A stretch of DNA of 64,000 bases from Candidatus Gastranaerophilales bacterium (lineage in GTDB: Bacteria; Cyanobacteriota; Vampirovibrionia; Gastranaerophilales; Gastranaerophilaceae): NCBI GenBank assembly GCA_944323945.1, contig CALUUL010000003.1, forward strand, positions 1-64,000, in the 5' to 3' direction. Position numbers and translations under genes: made by a program. A model generated the notes under the pieces. That model was not told where the DNA came from. It was given only the letters and a program-made list of their open reading frames with translations, and ran no database searches. Positions 1-9,370 of the stretch are shown here, piece by piece. The stretch's first letter is position 1. Each line of letters opens with the position of its first letter.

Positions 1-93
1 AGAAAAAGCCTGAAAACCCAAATAACAAAGGAATAAAGCGGTATATATTAATTCTTAACAAAACTTAATAATATGTTTAGTCATCCTTATTTT

Positions 94-1524
94 CTATATT
101 TTATATGCTAAATCTGGCTTTCTTGCAGCTAATGTTTCATCCACTCTTTTTACTGGTGTATTAAGTGGATGTTTTAATACTTCTTGCGGATTTTCTTTTA
201 TTTCATCTGCAATTTTTATCATTGTATCTATAAATTCATCTAAACGTTCTTTTGTTTCAGATTCAGTTGGCTCTATCATTATTGCTTCGTGTACAATTAG
301 TGGAAAATATATTGTTGGTGGATGGAAATTAGAATCCATTAATCTTTTTGCTATGCCTAGAGTATTTACACCTTGTTCTTTTTGCCATTCTCCTGATAGT
401 ACGAATTCGTGCATACATTTTCTATCATATGGCAGATAATAATATTTTTTTAATTTATTCATTATGTAGTTTGCATTTAATACTGCATTTGAACTTACAT
501 CTTTTAACTCTTTTCCTGTCATTAAAATATATGCGTATGCTCTTATAAGAACAGAAAAATTACCGTAAAATGCTTTCATTTTTCCTATAGAGTGTTTAAT
601 ATTAAAGTTTTTAATATATTTTTCTCCATCGTATTCAATGGTTGGAGATGGAAGATATTCTTTTAAATATTCAACGACTCCCACAGGACCAGCTCCTGGA
701 CCACCTCCTCCGTGTGGAGTTGAAAATGTTTTATGTAGATTCATATGTACAATATCAAATCCCATAAGTTTAGGGTTTGTATGTCCCAATATTGCATTCA
801 TATTTGCACCATCATAATATAACAGTGCACCTGCATTGTGAACCAGTTTTGAAATTTCAAGTATATCTTCTTCAAATAGACCGAGTGTATTTGGATTTGT
901 TAACATTATTGCTGCAGTATTTTCATCAAGTACTGATTTTAATGCTTCAATATCAACTAAACCTTTTTTGTTAGATTTTATTTCAATAATATTGAATCCG
1001 CACATTGCAGCACTCGCAGGGTTTGTTCCGTGTGCTGAATCAGGTATGATAACATTTTTTCTTTTTTCTCCCTTTGTCTCAAAATATTTTTTTACTATCA
1101 TCATTCCACAAAGTTCACCATGAGCACCAGCTGCAGGTTGTAATGTTATTGCATCCATACCTGTAATTACTTTTAATGTTTCTTGTAGATTGTACATTAA
1201 ATTTAAAGAGCCTTGGCTGTCTTCATCTTCTTGTAATGGGTGTAGTTCACAAAATCCTTCAAGTGCTGATAATACTTCATTTACTTTGGGGTTATATTTC
1301 ATTGTGCAAGATCCTAAAGGATAAAAGCCTTTTTCAATACAAAAATTTTTGTCGGAAAGTTCTTTGTAATGTCGCATTACTTCCAATTCTGAAATTTCGG
1401 GTAATATTGTTTCTTTACTTTTATTTATATATTTTGAATTTATGAAGTTAAAATTTATTTCTTCATCTGTTAAATTTATTCCAGATGTACCACTTTTTGT
1501 TTTTTCAAATATTAGTTTAGTCAT
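94..1524 (-). CDS. gcvPB: glycine dehydrogenase (decarboxylating) subunit 2
   Basis: This is the catalytic C-terminal half of a split glycine cleavage P-protein. It decarboxylates glycine with PLP and passes the aminomethyl group to lipoyl-GcvH. The 476-residue length fits the subunit-2 family. The PLP lysine is K265 in the NLHKTFSTPHGGGGPG motif, and an SAHGTNPA cofactor-binding stretch lies near residues 163-170. The ATG has a good ribosome-binding site (AGGGGA) and overlaps the upstream aldolase-like gene by 8 bases, so the two are probably cotranslated. Subunit 1 (gcvPA), usually directly upstream, is not next to it and is not elsewhere in the window. The gene is the last of a run lysA-cdaA-aldolase-gcvPB. 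Confidence 0.95.
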   Translation of the reverse strand: MTKLIFEKTKSGTSGINLTDEEINFNFINSKYINKSKETILPEISELEVMRHYKELSDKNFCIEKGFYPLGSCTMKYNPKVNEVLSALEGFCELHPLQEDEDSQGSLNLMYNLQETLKVITGMDAITLQPAAGAHGELCGMMIVKKYFETKGEKRKNVIIPDSAHGTNPASAAMCGFNIIEIKSNKKGLVDIEALKSVLDENTAAIMLTNPNTLGLFEEDILEISKLVHNAGALLYYDGANMNAILGHTNPKLMGFDIVHMNLHKTFSTPHGGGGPGAGPVGVVEYLKEYLPSPTIEYDGEKYIKNFNIKHSIGKMKAFYGNFSVLIRAYAYILMTGKELKDVSSNAVLNANYIMNKLKKYYYLPYDRKCMHEFVLSGEWQKEQGVNTLGIAKRLMDSNFHPPTIYFPLIVHEAIMIEPTESETKERLDEFIDTMIKIADEIKENPQEVLKHPLNTPVKRVDETLAARKPDLAYKI

Positions 1525-2158
1525 TATATCCCCTGATGTTTTCTTTGTATTGTGTAACTTTTTCTCTTGCTATTCTTGCTCTTTTGGTTATCTCATTCAA
1601 GTTAGCATCCTTATATAGAGCTCTCCCTATTCCTACTGCTTTTGCACCTGCGTATAAATATGAAGTTATATCTTCAATCTTTATACTGCCTGCTGCAATT
1701 ACATTTAGGAATTTCATTGGTCTTAATATATCTTCTATATATTCAGCACCACCCATAGGATTTGAAGGTGATATTTTTATTAATTGTGTACGTGCTTTCC
1801 ACGCAGAATATGCTTCATTTGGTGTTGTTGCCGTCATAATTAAAGGTATTTGTTGACTTTTACATAATCTTACTAAGTTCATTTGGAAAACAGGTGATAC
1901 TATAACATCGGCTCCTTCATCAATTGCAATTTGTGCTTGTCTTTGAGTTATTATTCCACCAGCCATAATCATAGGGCGGTTTTCTTTTTTTGCAATTTTA
2001 TCCAAAACTTTAACCATTTCGGGAGTTTCTATTACAATTTCTATTATGTTTATTCCGCCCTCTGATAATGCATCAATAATTGCTTCTGTTTTTTGGGGTT
2101 CTTGTGCTCTTAGAACTCCAAAAAGTTTTTCTGCACATATTTGTTCTATAGTTTCCAT
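1517..2158 (-). CDS. KDPG/KHG aldolase family protein
   Basis: This is a 213-residue TIM-barrel aldolase of the Eda family, which cleaves 2-keto-3-deoxy-6-phosphogluconate or 4-hydroxy-2-oxoglutarate to pyruvate plus an aldehyde. The Schiff-base lysine is K128 in LIKISPSNPMGG and the catalytic glutamate is E40 in NIIEIVIETPE. In E. coli Eda the equivalent strand reads EVTLRT; here the arginine is replaced by glutamate (E44), which may alter substrate phosphate binding. Its stop codon lies inside gcvPB, and it begins one base after the cdaA stop. No Entner-Doudoroff dehydratase is nearby, so the substrate is not certain. Confidence 0.8.
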   Translation of the reverse strand: METIEQICAEKLFGVLRAQEPQKTEAIIDALSEGGINIIEIVIETPEMVKVLDKIAKKENRPMIMAGGIITQRQAQIAIDEGADVIVSPVFQMNLVRLCKSQQIPLIMTATTPNEAYSAWKARTQLIKISPSNPMGGAEYIEDILRPMKFLNVIAAGSIKIEDITSYLYAGAKAVGIGRALYKDANLNEITKRARIAREKVTQYKENIRGYND

Positions 2159-2159
2159 C

Positions 2160-3059
2160 TTATTTCTTTCTTAACTTCCATAGATTTTGCATAAATGCAT
2201 TTTCAATTCTATCTGAATTTTCGTTTCCTATTATTCTTTCTAAATCTTCCTTAAATTTTGTTATATCTTCATATTTTCTCAATATACCATCAATAGCAAT
2301 TGAAATATCACCTGTTTCTTCAGAAACAACTATGCAGGCTGAATCCGATATTTCACTTGCACCAATTGCAGCTCTATGTCTTGTGCCGTATCTCCAACTG
2401 AGCTTTGGATCTTCTGTTAATGGAAGTAATACTCCCGCTGCAAGAATTTTATCTTTATGTATTACCATTGCTCCATCGTGTAATGGCGTATTCGGGAAAA
2501 AAATAGTAAGAATTAGTTCTGTTGAAATATCAGCATTAATTGTTGTTCCTACTTCATTATAAAATGATTTATCAAGCTCTTTTTGTAAAACAATTAGTGC
2601 ACCTCTTTTGACTCTGCTGCAATATTTCACAGCTTCTGTTATTTCTTTTATTACATTTGTTCTTTGTTCATTATTGTCTTTTTTAAATGAAAATAAATTT
2701 TTTGCTACAAATTTTGTTTGCCCCAGATGAACAAGTAATTTTCTTAGCTCAGGTTGGAATACTATTACTAACGAAAGCAGAATACCTGTTAATAAGTATT
2801 GGGCAATCTGACCTAAAATTTGAAATTCTAATGCTATTAATATTGCACTAAATATCCAAGCAGCAATTATGAAAAATAAAATGCCTCTTACCAATTTTTC
2901 TGCTTGAGTATTTTTTATAAATTTCATGTAAATGTATGAAATTATAAGGACGACAATAAGTATTTGTAAAAAATCTTTGAATGTGAATGTTGTAGCTTTA
3001 GCTATAATTTCGCCACTATTTAAAAAATCACCATAAATTTTGAGAATATTTTCAAGCAT
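2160..3059 (-). CDS. cdaA: diadenylate cyclase, membrane-bound CdaA type
   Basis: This enzyme makes cyclic di-AMP from two ATP. Three transmembrane helices (about residues 30-48, 57-77 and 86-103) precede a DisA_N/DAC catalytic domain. The signature motifs are present: DGA at residues 195-197 and GTRHRAA at 225-231. The length (299 aa) is slightly above that of CdaA from Firmicutes. It follows lysA by 6 bases and has an AGGT ribosome-binding site. The usual neighbours of Firmicutes cdaA (cdaR, glmM) are absent; it sits instead with amino-acid and aldolase genes. Confidence 0.94.
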   Translation of the reverse strand: MLENILKIYGDFLNSGEIIAKATTFTFKDFLQILIVVLIISYIYMKFIKNTQAEKLVRGILFFIIAAWIFSAILIALEFQILGQIAQYLLTGILLSLVIVFQPELRKLLVHLGQTKFVAKNLFSFKKDNNEQRTNVIKEITEAVKYCSRVKRGALIVLQKELDKSFYNEVGTTINADISTELILTIFFPNTPLHDGAMVIHKDKILAAGVLLPLTEDPKLSWRYGTRHRAAIGASEISDSACIVVSEETGDISIAIDGILRKYEDITKFKEDLERIIGNENSDRIENAFMQNLWKLRKK

Positions 3060-3065
3060 TATTAC

Positions 3066-4391
3066 CTATTTTAGTCTTTCAGGTATGATATCTGACTCAC
3101 ATAATTGCTCATAAGTTTGTCTATTTATTATGATATCAGATTTTCCATTATTTACAAGTACTGCGGCTGGTTTTAATACTCTATTGTAATTACTTGCCAT
3201 TGAATATCCGTAAGCACCAGTTGTATAGAAACAAATTGTATCACCTTCCTCTATTTTCGGAAGTATTATATCTTTTGCCAGTATGTCTCCCGATTCACAA
3301 TGCTTACCGGCAATTGTTATTGTTTCTTTTTCTTCACTGCTTGGATTATTTGCAACTTCTACCGAATATTTTGCTTGGTATAGACTCGGTCTTGCATTAT
3401 CGGACATCCCACCGTCTACTGCTTGATATTTTCTTCCGTTTGGTACTTGTTTTGAACTTCCTGCTGTATATAGTGTAACACCAGCTGTGCCCACGATACT
3501 TCTACCTGGTTCAATATATATTGTTGGTTCTTCTATTTTGTATTTTTTTGAATGTTCTTTGATTGATGATATTATTGTTTCTGCTATTTCATATACTGAA
3601 ATAGGTGCATCTTGCTCTGTGTATTTAATCCCTAATCCTCCGCCAAGATTTACGGTATGTAAATATATGTTATATTTGTCTTCTATCCTTTTTATTTCTT
3701 TAAATATTACACCAATTTCATCGAAATATACTTGTTTCTCAAATATTTGTGAACCTATATGGGCGTGTAGCCCGATTAAGTTTATATTTAAGTATTCATC
3801 TCTTATTAATTCAATAGCTTTATCAAGTTGGGTTAAATCAAAGCCAAATTTGGAATCTAAATGTCCTGTTTGTATATATTCATGTGTGTGACATTCTATT
3901 CCCGGGGTAATTCTTAATAAAATGTTAATATTTTTGTTATTTGATTTTGCTATATTATTTAATAATGCGAGTTCAAAGAAGTTATCAACTGATATTGTTT
4001 CTATTCCGCAAGATATTGCATAATTTAATTCATCGTATGATTTATTGTTTCCGTTAAATAAAGTTTTTGACATATCAAAACCGGAACTTTTGGCTGTATA
4101 TATTTCTCCGCCTGAACATAAATCGAGCCCAAACCCCTCTTGCTGCATTATTTTACATATTGCTTTTGTCATAAAGGCTTTTGCCGCAAACATCATTTTT
4201 ATATTTTTATATGATTCAAATGCTTTTTTATAGCTTTGTGTCATTGAGCGTATTGTTGCTTCATCATACACATAAAGTGGTGTATTGTATTTATTTGCTA
4301 ATTCAACTAAATCACATCCACCTATTTCTATATTTCCGTTTTTGTTTATTTTTGTAGTAATCGGTTTAATGTTTTGGTTTGCGGTTTTCAT
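3066..4391 (-). CDS. lysA: diaminopimelate decarboxylase
   Basis: This PLP enzyme performs the last step of lysine synthesis, meso-diaminopimelate to lysine plus CO2. The fold-III alanine-racemase-type barrel carries the PLP lysine at K71 (FAAKAF), and HIGSQI lies in the middle of the barrel. The C-terminal half has the substrate-contacting CESGD motif of the partner active site. At 441 aa it is of usual length. The ATG is preceded by GAGGAG. dapB (14473-15270) of the same pathway is elsewhere in the window. It appears to head the run continuing into cdaA. Confidence 0.96.
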   Translation of the reverse strand: MKTANQNIKPITTKINKNGNIEIGGCDLVELANKYNTPLYVYDEATIRSMTQSYKKAFESYKNIKMMFAAKAFMTKAICKIMQQEGFGLDLCSGGEIYTAKSSGFDMSKTLFNGNNKSYDELNYAISCGIETISVDNFFELALLNNIAKSNNKNINILLRITPGIECHTHEYIQTGHLDSKFGFDLTQLDKAIELIRDEYLNINLIGLHAHIGSQIFEKQVYFDEIGVIFKEIKRIEDKYNIYLHTVNLGGGLGIKYTEQDAPISVYEIAETIISSIKEHSKKYKIEEPTIYIEPGRSIVGTAGVTLYTAGSSKQVPNGRKYQAVDGGMSDNARPSLYQAKYSVEVANNPSSEEKETITIAGKHCESGDILAKDIILPKIEEGDTICFYTTGAYGYSMASNYNRVLKPAAVLVNNGKSDIIINRQTYEQLCESDIIPERLK

Positions 4392-4439
4392 AATTTCTCC
4401 TCGTCAATCTCAAAATAATTCTAACATAAAGTTTTTATC

Positions 4440-4467
4440 TTGATAAAAGATATAAATGTATTATTAT
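4440..4467 (+). promoter_or_regulatory. promoter, probably leaderless, for the 4475 gene
   Basis: A TTGATA box (4440-4445), a 16-base spacer and TATTAT (4462-4467) lie directly before the ATG at 4475. Seven bases separate the -10 box from the start codon and no ribosome-binding site is visible, so transcription would begin at or next to the ATG. Confidence 0.5.
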
Positions 4468-4474
4468 ATTATTT

Positions 4475-5038
4475 ATGAAGAAAGTTTTGTTATTTCTATA
4501 TTTATTTGTGTTTTTATCCTTTAATGCTTTTGCTTCAGATTTAGACTATGATGCTCTATATAATGCTGCATTGCCTTTCGAATCTAAATTATATAATGAT
4601 ATCGATCCTTTTGAAAATGAAGATTCTATTAAGTATGCTTGGTCTCCATATCCTTTATTTAGAACTTCTGCTTTCTTATATTTCAAAGATTATACAATTG
4701 AACCAGGATATTATTCTATTGTTCCAAGAACATTAAAAGGTAATGATTATATTTTATTTAAACAAAATGGTAAAGTTCAGTTTATTATTCCTGTTGCCAA
4801 AAAGGATAAGACTCCTTTAAATTTTTATGAGGCTAATACCCCTAAAATTAAGAAAACAAAATGGCAAAAATTTACTTCTGCAGTTAAGGAAAAGTTCTAT
4901 AATACAGCAAAAGACTCAATGAGAGCAACACCTCCAAGCTCTGTTGTTAATGTGGATGTTGAAGTTAAATATATAATTTTAACATTGTATTATGGTGAAA
5001 ATAAATATATTGCCTTGTTCAAAAGAAGTCCTTATTGA
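4475..5038 (+). CDS. secreted protein of unknown function
   Basis: I do not recognise this 187-residue protein. It starts with a clear Sec signal peptide (about residues 1-21, ending FNAFA before SD), so it should be periplasmic or outer-membrane associated. The mature part is rich in Tyr, Pro and Lys, with alternating hydrophobic residues suggesting beta strands (for example KYIILTLYYG near the C terminus). No cysteine, lipobox or repeat is seen. Its last 7 bases overlap the end of the convergent small gene. It has no Shine-Dalgarno sequence and a -10 box 7 bases before the ATG. Confidence 0.75.
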   Translation: MKKVLLFLYLFVFLSFNAFASDLDYDALYNAALPFESKLYNDIDPFENEDSIKYAWSPYPLFRTSAFLYFKDYTIEPGYYSIVPRTLKGNDYILFKQNGKVQFIIPVAKKDKTPLNFYEANTPKIKKTKWQKFTSAVKEKFYNTAKDSMRATPPSSVVNVDVEVKYIILTLYYGENKYIALFKRSPY

Positions 5039-5262
5039 TTCTTAAAAAAGTTTTTGTTTTTATTAAGTCTTTTTTTTGTAACTACATATCCGCATTTTGA
5101 ACAGGCTAATATTTCTCCTGTTGAATCAATTGGCATAAAATTATGCTTGCAAGTTAACACATCTTCAAGTTCTTCAGTTTGAATATTTGTTTTATATGAA
5201 AATATCTTTTCTTTATTTTTTAATTTTAAATATGCTTTTATAATTTTTTCAATTATATACAT
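5032..5262 (-). CDS. small zinc-ribbon-like protein
   Basis: This 76-residue basic protein is of unknown function. A CKH pair (around residue 38) and a CSKCG knuckle (around residue 58) are spaced about 18 residues apart and could bind one zinc ion. The C terminus is lysine- and asparagine-rich. It lies 4 bases after the UbiA gene and is probably cotranscribed with it. The ribosome-binding site is weak. Confidence 0.65.
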   Translation of the reverse strand: MYIIEKIIKAYLKLKNKEKIFSYKTNIQTEELEDVLTCKHNFMPIDSTGEILACSKCGYVVTKKRLNKNKNFFKNQ

Positions 5263-5266
5263 GTTA

Positions 5267-6253
5267 TCAAATCTTACTTAATACCACTGCTATACATATT
5301 AACAATGTAAAAATAGAAAGCAAGTTCCTTACAATTAAAAATTTCATCAAAAAATCACGTTGTTCTAAAGGAACTTTTTGTATTTCTCTCGTGTTACCCA
5401 TAAATACTGTTGGTTTTATTTTTTCGTTTGGATTTTTTATATGTATTTTCATTATTTTATATAATGTTATTGCTGTAGGAAGGCTTAATAATATTATAAT
5501 AAAATATAAACTTAAGAGTTTTAAACATACAGCAGTAATTATGTTTATGTATGCAAATGAAATTATTATAACTAAGAGAATAAATGCATTTTTTTCGGTT
5601 CTACATAATCTACATAGTGTTATTTTTCTATTGTCTTCATCATATTTGAAATCTAATAGCATATGATTATGTAAAACCGCAACTGATAAAAGACCTGTAG
5701 ATATTGAAATTAAAAGAATTTCAATAGAAAATAATCCTGTCATTGAATAAAATACCCCAAGATAAAGTAAAGGTGAGAAAACAATTGCAACAATAATTTC
5801 TCCGAGTCCTAAACATCCTAATAATGGGTATAATGCACATAAAATTGCTGATGGAATGATTATGTATAAAAGATTTGTTCCATATAAAAATATATAATAT
5901 ATGGCAATAATTGCTGAAATTAGAAATAAAATCAAAGATACAATGTAGTATTGCTTTAGTTTTAACTTACCTTCAAAAATACAAGCACATTTACCTTTCT
6001 GAAAATTAAACTCTTTTTTGAGACCTTTTTCTATCTTTTGTTTTTCTCTTGTATAGTCGATTGCATCATCAAAAAGATTTGTTGCCATATGTAATGTTAC
6101 TATTCCAATAAGAGATAAAAATCCATTTTTGATATTTCCATTTTGAAAACAACCAAAAATAAAAGGAACAATCCACGACATTATGGATACAGGTAGAGAA
6201 TATGCTCTGACGGCAACTAACCAAATATTCAGTTTTTCTAAAAAAGAATGCAT
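5267..6253 (-). CDS. UbiA-family prenyltransferase
   Basis: This is an integral membrane enzyme of 328 residues with about eight hydrophobic helices. It would transfer a polyprenyl chain to an aromatic or other acceptor. The first Asp-rich motif is NLFDDAIDY (residues 59-67) and the second is DFKYDEDN (near residue 200); both bind Mg-diphosphate in this superfamily. A conserved KVPLEQRDF-like segment occurs near the C terminus. MenA-type naphthoate prenyltransferase is the closest match by feel, but no menaquinone gene is near, so the acceptor is open. Confidence 0.82.
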   Translation of the reverse strand: MHSFLEKLNIWLVAVRAYSLPVSIMSWIVPFIFGCFQNGNIKNGFLSLIGIVTLHMATNLFDDAIDYTREKQKIEKGLKKEFNFQKGKCACIFEGKLKLKQYYIVSLILFLISAIIAIYYIFLYGTNLLYIIIPSAILCALYPLLGCLGLGEIIVAIVFSPLLYLGVFYSMTGLFSIEILLISISTGLLSVAVLHNHMLLDFKYDEDNRKITLCRLCRTEKNAFILLVIIISFAYINIITAVCLKLLSLYFIIILLSLPTAITLYKIMKIHIKNPNEKIKPTVFMGNTREIQKVPLEQRDFLMKFLIVRNLLSIFTLLICIAVVLSKI

Positions 6254-6596
6254 GAAAAAGCCTAATTTTCACCCAATATATAATAAGCATAACTTAAAAA
6301 AACAAAAAAAATATTAAATTTTGTTACAATTAAAATGCTTAAAACATTGAAAGAAACTATAATGAAAAAAAACAATCATAAAATTAGAGTTTGAATTTTA
6401 AAAAAAATGTGTAAATTTCAAAAAAAACATGCTATAATAATAGAACCAAGCACGATAAAGTGTTAAATGTACATTTTATTTGTTTGTTATAAATTTATTA
6501 TTTTGTAAAATATTATATTAAAAAGGCAATTAATTTAAATTAAATTTTTTTATATATAAGTGATGGTAAGTAAGTAAATTTTTTGTCGGAGGAAGA
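6254..6596. other. 343-base intergenic region between divergent genes
   Basis: This is a very AT-rich gap between the UbiA gene (minus) and the HEAT-repeat gene (plus). It holds at least two TATAAT boxes on the plus strand (6358-6363 and 6433-6438) and an about 150-base leader before the HEAT gene with no clear hairpin. I see no gene longer than ten codons. Confidence 0.6.
6430..6438 (+). promoter_or_regulatory. extended -10 promoter for the HEAT-repeat gene
   Basis: TGCTATAAT is a complete extended -10 element (TGnTATAAT). The -35 region is poor (TGTAAA at 6410-6415). Transcription from here would give an about 150-base leader ending in a strong GGAGGA ribosome-binding site before 6597. Confidence 0.45.
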
Positions 6597-7445
6597 ATGA
6601 CAATAAGTGTGAACTCTAGAAAGAAACAAGCTAAGAAATCTTTTGATGAATTATTAAATGATTTAAGAACAAGTAATTCGGAAAAAGTTAGATATAACGC
6701 TGCAAGAGTACTTGGTGAAATGGGTGATGCAAATGCTGTTGAACCTTTGATTGAAGTTCTAAAAAATGATAGAAATGGTTCTGTGCGTTTGTATGCTGCT
6801 AGAGCATTAGGTGAACTTGGTGAAGTTTCTGCTACTATTCCTTTAATTGAATCTTTGCGTGAAGACCGAAATGTTGATGTTCGTGTTCGTGCTGCTCGTG
6901 CTTTGGGCCGTTTAGGTGGACGTGAAGTTGTTGAACCTTTAGTTGAGGCTTTAAATGATGAAAATCCTCAAGTTTGTATTACTGCGACAGATGCGTTAAT
7001 TGAAATTGGTGATGTTGCTACTGACTCTTTGATTGAGTCTCTGAATAGTGAAAAAGTTAATGTTAGATGTGATGCAACTCGTGCATTAGGTGAAATTGGT
7101 AATTCTAAGGCAGTTGATTATATTATCAAAATGCTTAAAGACGAATGGGTTAACGTTAGAATTTATGCAGTTACTTCTTTGGGTAAGTTGAATGATACAA
7201 AGGCAGTTCCTTCATTAATTGAAGTTATGAAAAATGAAAAAGAAAATGATTTAGTAAGAGCAGGTGCTGCTGCTGCATTGGGTGTTCTTCGTGATCAAAG
7301 AGCTTTGCTTCCTTTAAGGGAACTTATTGTAAAAGCTGATGAGCTTGGTGAACTTGAAGATACTGCTTTGAAATCATTTAAAAAAATTATGGCTGCTAAT
7401 TGGAAGCCAGTTAATGAAAATCAAGCAAAAAAGGTTAATGTTTAA
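6597..7445 (+). CDS. HEAT-repeat (PBS-lyase type) protein
   Basis: This 282-residue protein consists almost entirely of about seven 31-residue HEAT repeats, with the recurring pattern VRxxAARALGxLG followed by AVxPLIExL. Such solenoids are protein-interaction scaffolds. The PBS-lyase HEAT type is abundant in cyanobacteria, but nothing here indicates bilin chemistry. The ribosome-binding site (TCGGAGGAAG) is the strongest in the region, and arginine is often CGT rather than AGA. Both suggest high expression. A strong terminator follows. Confidence 0.85.
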   Translation: MTISVNSRKKQAKKSFDELLNDLRTSNSEKVRYNAARVLGEMGDANAVEPLIEVLKNDRNGSVRLYAARALGELGEVSATIPLIESLREDRNVDVRVRAARALGRLGGREVVEPLVEALNDENPQVCITATDALIEIGDVATDSLIESLNSEKVNVRCDATRALGEIGNSKAVDYIIKMLKDEWVNVRIYAVTSLGKLNDTKAVPSLIEVMKNEKENDLVRAGAAAALGVLRDQRALLPLRELIVKADELGELEDTALKSFKKIMAANWKPVNENQAKKVNV

Positions 7446-7451
7446 TTTTAG

Positions 7452-7478
7452 AAAGCTCCCTTTTTAGGGAGCTTTTTT
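7452..7478 (+). terminator. rho-independent terminator
   Basis: A 9-base-pair stem AAAGCTCCC/GGGAGCTTT with a six-base loop is followed by a T run. It ends the HEAT-repeat transcript before lptB. Confidence 0.9.
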
Positions 7479-7544
7479 GTGCTTATTTTTTGACATTATC
7501 TCTTTTTTTATTTAAAATTGTTGTGTGTAGATAGGGATGAACTT

Positions 7545-8267
7545 ATGAAAATTAGAGCCGTAAATCTTGTAAAAACATACAATGATAGAACTGTTGTTAA
7601 TGATATTTCGATTGAAGTAAATAAAGGTGAGGTTGTTGGGCTTCTTGGTCCTAATGGTGCAGGTAAAACCACTACATTTTATATGGTAGTTGGATTAGTC
7701 AGACCTAATTCTGGTAAAATTTTTATAGATGATATAGACTTAACAAATTTAACTATGGACAAGCGTGCTAAACATGGTATTGGATATTTACCTCAAGAAT
7801 CTTCTATTTTTAGAAAATTATCTGTTGAAGACAATATTAAACTTGTTCTTGAACTTAATGATAAATTAGATTCTAAACAAAAAAAAGACAAGCTTGAGGA
7901 ATTGCTTGATGAATTTCGGATAAAAAAACTTCGTGATACTTCTGCTGTAGCTTTATCTGGGGGCGAAAGGCGACGTGTAGAAATAGCTAGAGCTTTAGCT
8001 GCAAGTCCTGAATTTATTCTTTTAGATGAACCTTTTGCAGGTATTGACCCTATTGCTATTGGTGAAATCAAGGATAATATTAAAATTCTTTCGAATAGAG
8101 GGCTTGGTGTTTTAATTACAGACCATAATCCAAAAGCTACATTATCTATTACTGATAGAGCTTATGTTATTTTTGACGGTAAAATAAAAATTCAAGGTAC
8201 TCGTGATGAAATTGCAAACGATTCTGTTGCTAAGCAGTTTTATCTTGGAAAGGATTTTTCTCTTTAA
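7545..8267 (+). CDS. lptB: LPS export ABC transporter ATPase
   Basis: LptB is the cytoplasmic ATPase that powers LPS extraction from the inner membrane through LptFG. It has Walker A GPNGAGKTT (residues 35-43), a Q-loop in GYLPQE, the signature LSGGERRRVEIARAL and Walker B FILLDEPFAGID, all typical of LptB. The ATG at 7545 is preferred over a TTG at 7518: it has AGGG eight bases upstream and gives 240 aa, the normal length. The stop overlaps the following permease start as TAATG, so the two are translationally coupled. Confidence 0.95.
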   Translation: MKIRAVNLVKTYNDRTVVNDISIEVNKGEVVGLLGPNGAGKTTTFYMVVGLVRPNSGKIFIDDIDLTNLTMDKRAKHGIGYLPQESSIFRKLSVEDNIKLVLELNDKLDSKQKKDKLEELLDEFRIKKLRDTSAVALSGGERRRVEIARALAASPEFILLDEPFAGIDPIAIGEIKDNIKILSNRGLGVLITDHNPKATLSITDRAYVIFDGKIKIQGTRDEIANDSVAKQFYLGKDFSL

Positions 8268-9370
8268 TGAAAATAAAGTTATTAGATAAGTATATTTTTT
8301 CTCAAGTATTTTTTACTTGTTTTGGCTGTATTTTCATTTTTATGATTGTTTGGATAATGCCTGAAATTTTTTTAAAAACTGTTCAAAAGGCTATTAGTGG
8401 TGTTTATACAATTGAAACTGCTGTTTCTATCTTAATATATGAATTGCCTAAAGTTCTTAATATTGCTTTGCCTGTTGGTATGCTTTTAGGAACTTTGTTA
8501 ACTTTCGATAAATTAAGTAAAGATTCAGAAATTACTGTGATGCGTGGTTCAGGTTTTCCTTTCTTTAGAATTATTGCTTCCGTTATTGTTATAAGTATTT
8601 TGGCTATGTGTTTTACTTTTATTATTGCTGCTAAGTATTTACCATATTCTGCTTGTAAATTGAGAGATATTAAAGGTGAAAATAGAGTTTCCCAGTTTGT
8701 TTTTCCAGTTAAAAACCAAGATGATTCAATGAATAAAATATTAATTATTTCTAATTTTGATAATAATAATATTAGAGATGTAATTGTCTTGAATTTCTAC
8801 CAAAAAAACCAAAAAGGTTCAAGTTTACTTTCAAGTATTTTAGTTTCTGACTTTGTAAAGTATAATCATAATGATTGGATTTTGAACGTTGCAAAAAAAT
8901 ATAAAATTTCTGAAGAAGGTATTTTTAAAGAAATTGGTACAGTTAAAAATTTAAAAGTATTGTCTGATAAAAGTGCTGAAAATGCATATAAATTGATGAA
9001 ATATTCTATATATAGAGATAGAGAACTTACAAATCATCAGATAGCCGAATATATTAAACTTTTAAAACAAGAAAGAATGGATGATGAATATAGGTTTATG
9101 TTAAATAAATATATTCAACGATTTGTTCATTCCTTTATGTGTATTTTATTTGGTATTCTTGGTTGTTTGTTAGGATTTTCTAAACCAAGAGAACAAAAGT
9201 TTATTGGAATGCTAATTGCAGTTGGTGTTATTTTTGCATATTATATAACCATTCCTTTCTTTGATTTGCTTGCAGAAAAGGCTGTTTTATCTCCTTGGGT
9301 TACTTCAATGATAGCCCCTGTTTGTTCAGTAATTTTAATTGTTATTTTAAAAAGAATAAAGGATTTATAA
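8267..9370 (+). CDS. LptF/LptG family LPS export permease
   Basis: This is a YjgP/YjgQ-family inner-membrane permease of 367 residues. It has three N-terminal helices, a long periplasmic beta-jellyroll segment (about residues 125-270) and three C-terminal helices. With LptB it would form the LPS extractor. A second member of the family lies at 54732-55847, so the LptF/LptG pair is probably split over two loci. Which is F and which is G cannot be told from sequence by eye. It is coupled to lptB upstream and to the glycosidase gene downstream by one-base TAATG overlaps. Confidence 0.9.
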   Translation: MKIKLLDKYIFSQVFFTCFGCIFIFMIVWIMPEIFLKTVQKAISGVYTIETAVSILIYELPKVLNIALPVGMLLGTLLTFDKLSKDSEITVMRGSGFPFFRIIASVIVISILAMCFTFIIAAKYLPYSACKLRDIKGENRVSQFVFPVKNQDDSMNKILIISNFDNNNIRDVIVLNFYQKNQKGSSLLSSILVSDFVKYNHNDWILNVAKKYKISEEGIFKEIGTVKNLKVLSDKSAENAYKLMKYSIYRDRELTNHQIAEYIKLLKQERMDDEYRFMLNKYIQRFVHSFMCILFGILGCLLGFSKPREQKFIGMLIAVGVIFAYYITIPFFDLLAEKAVLSPWVTSMIAPVCSVILIVILKRIKDL

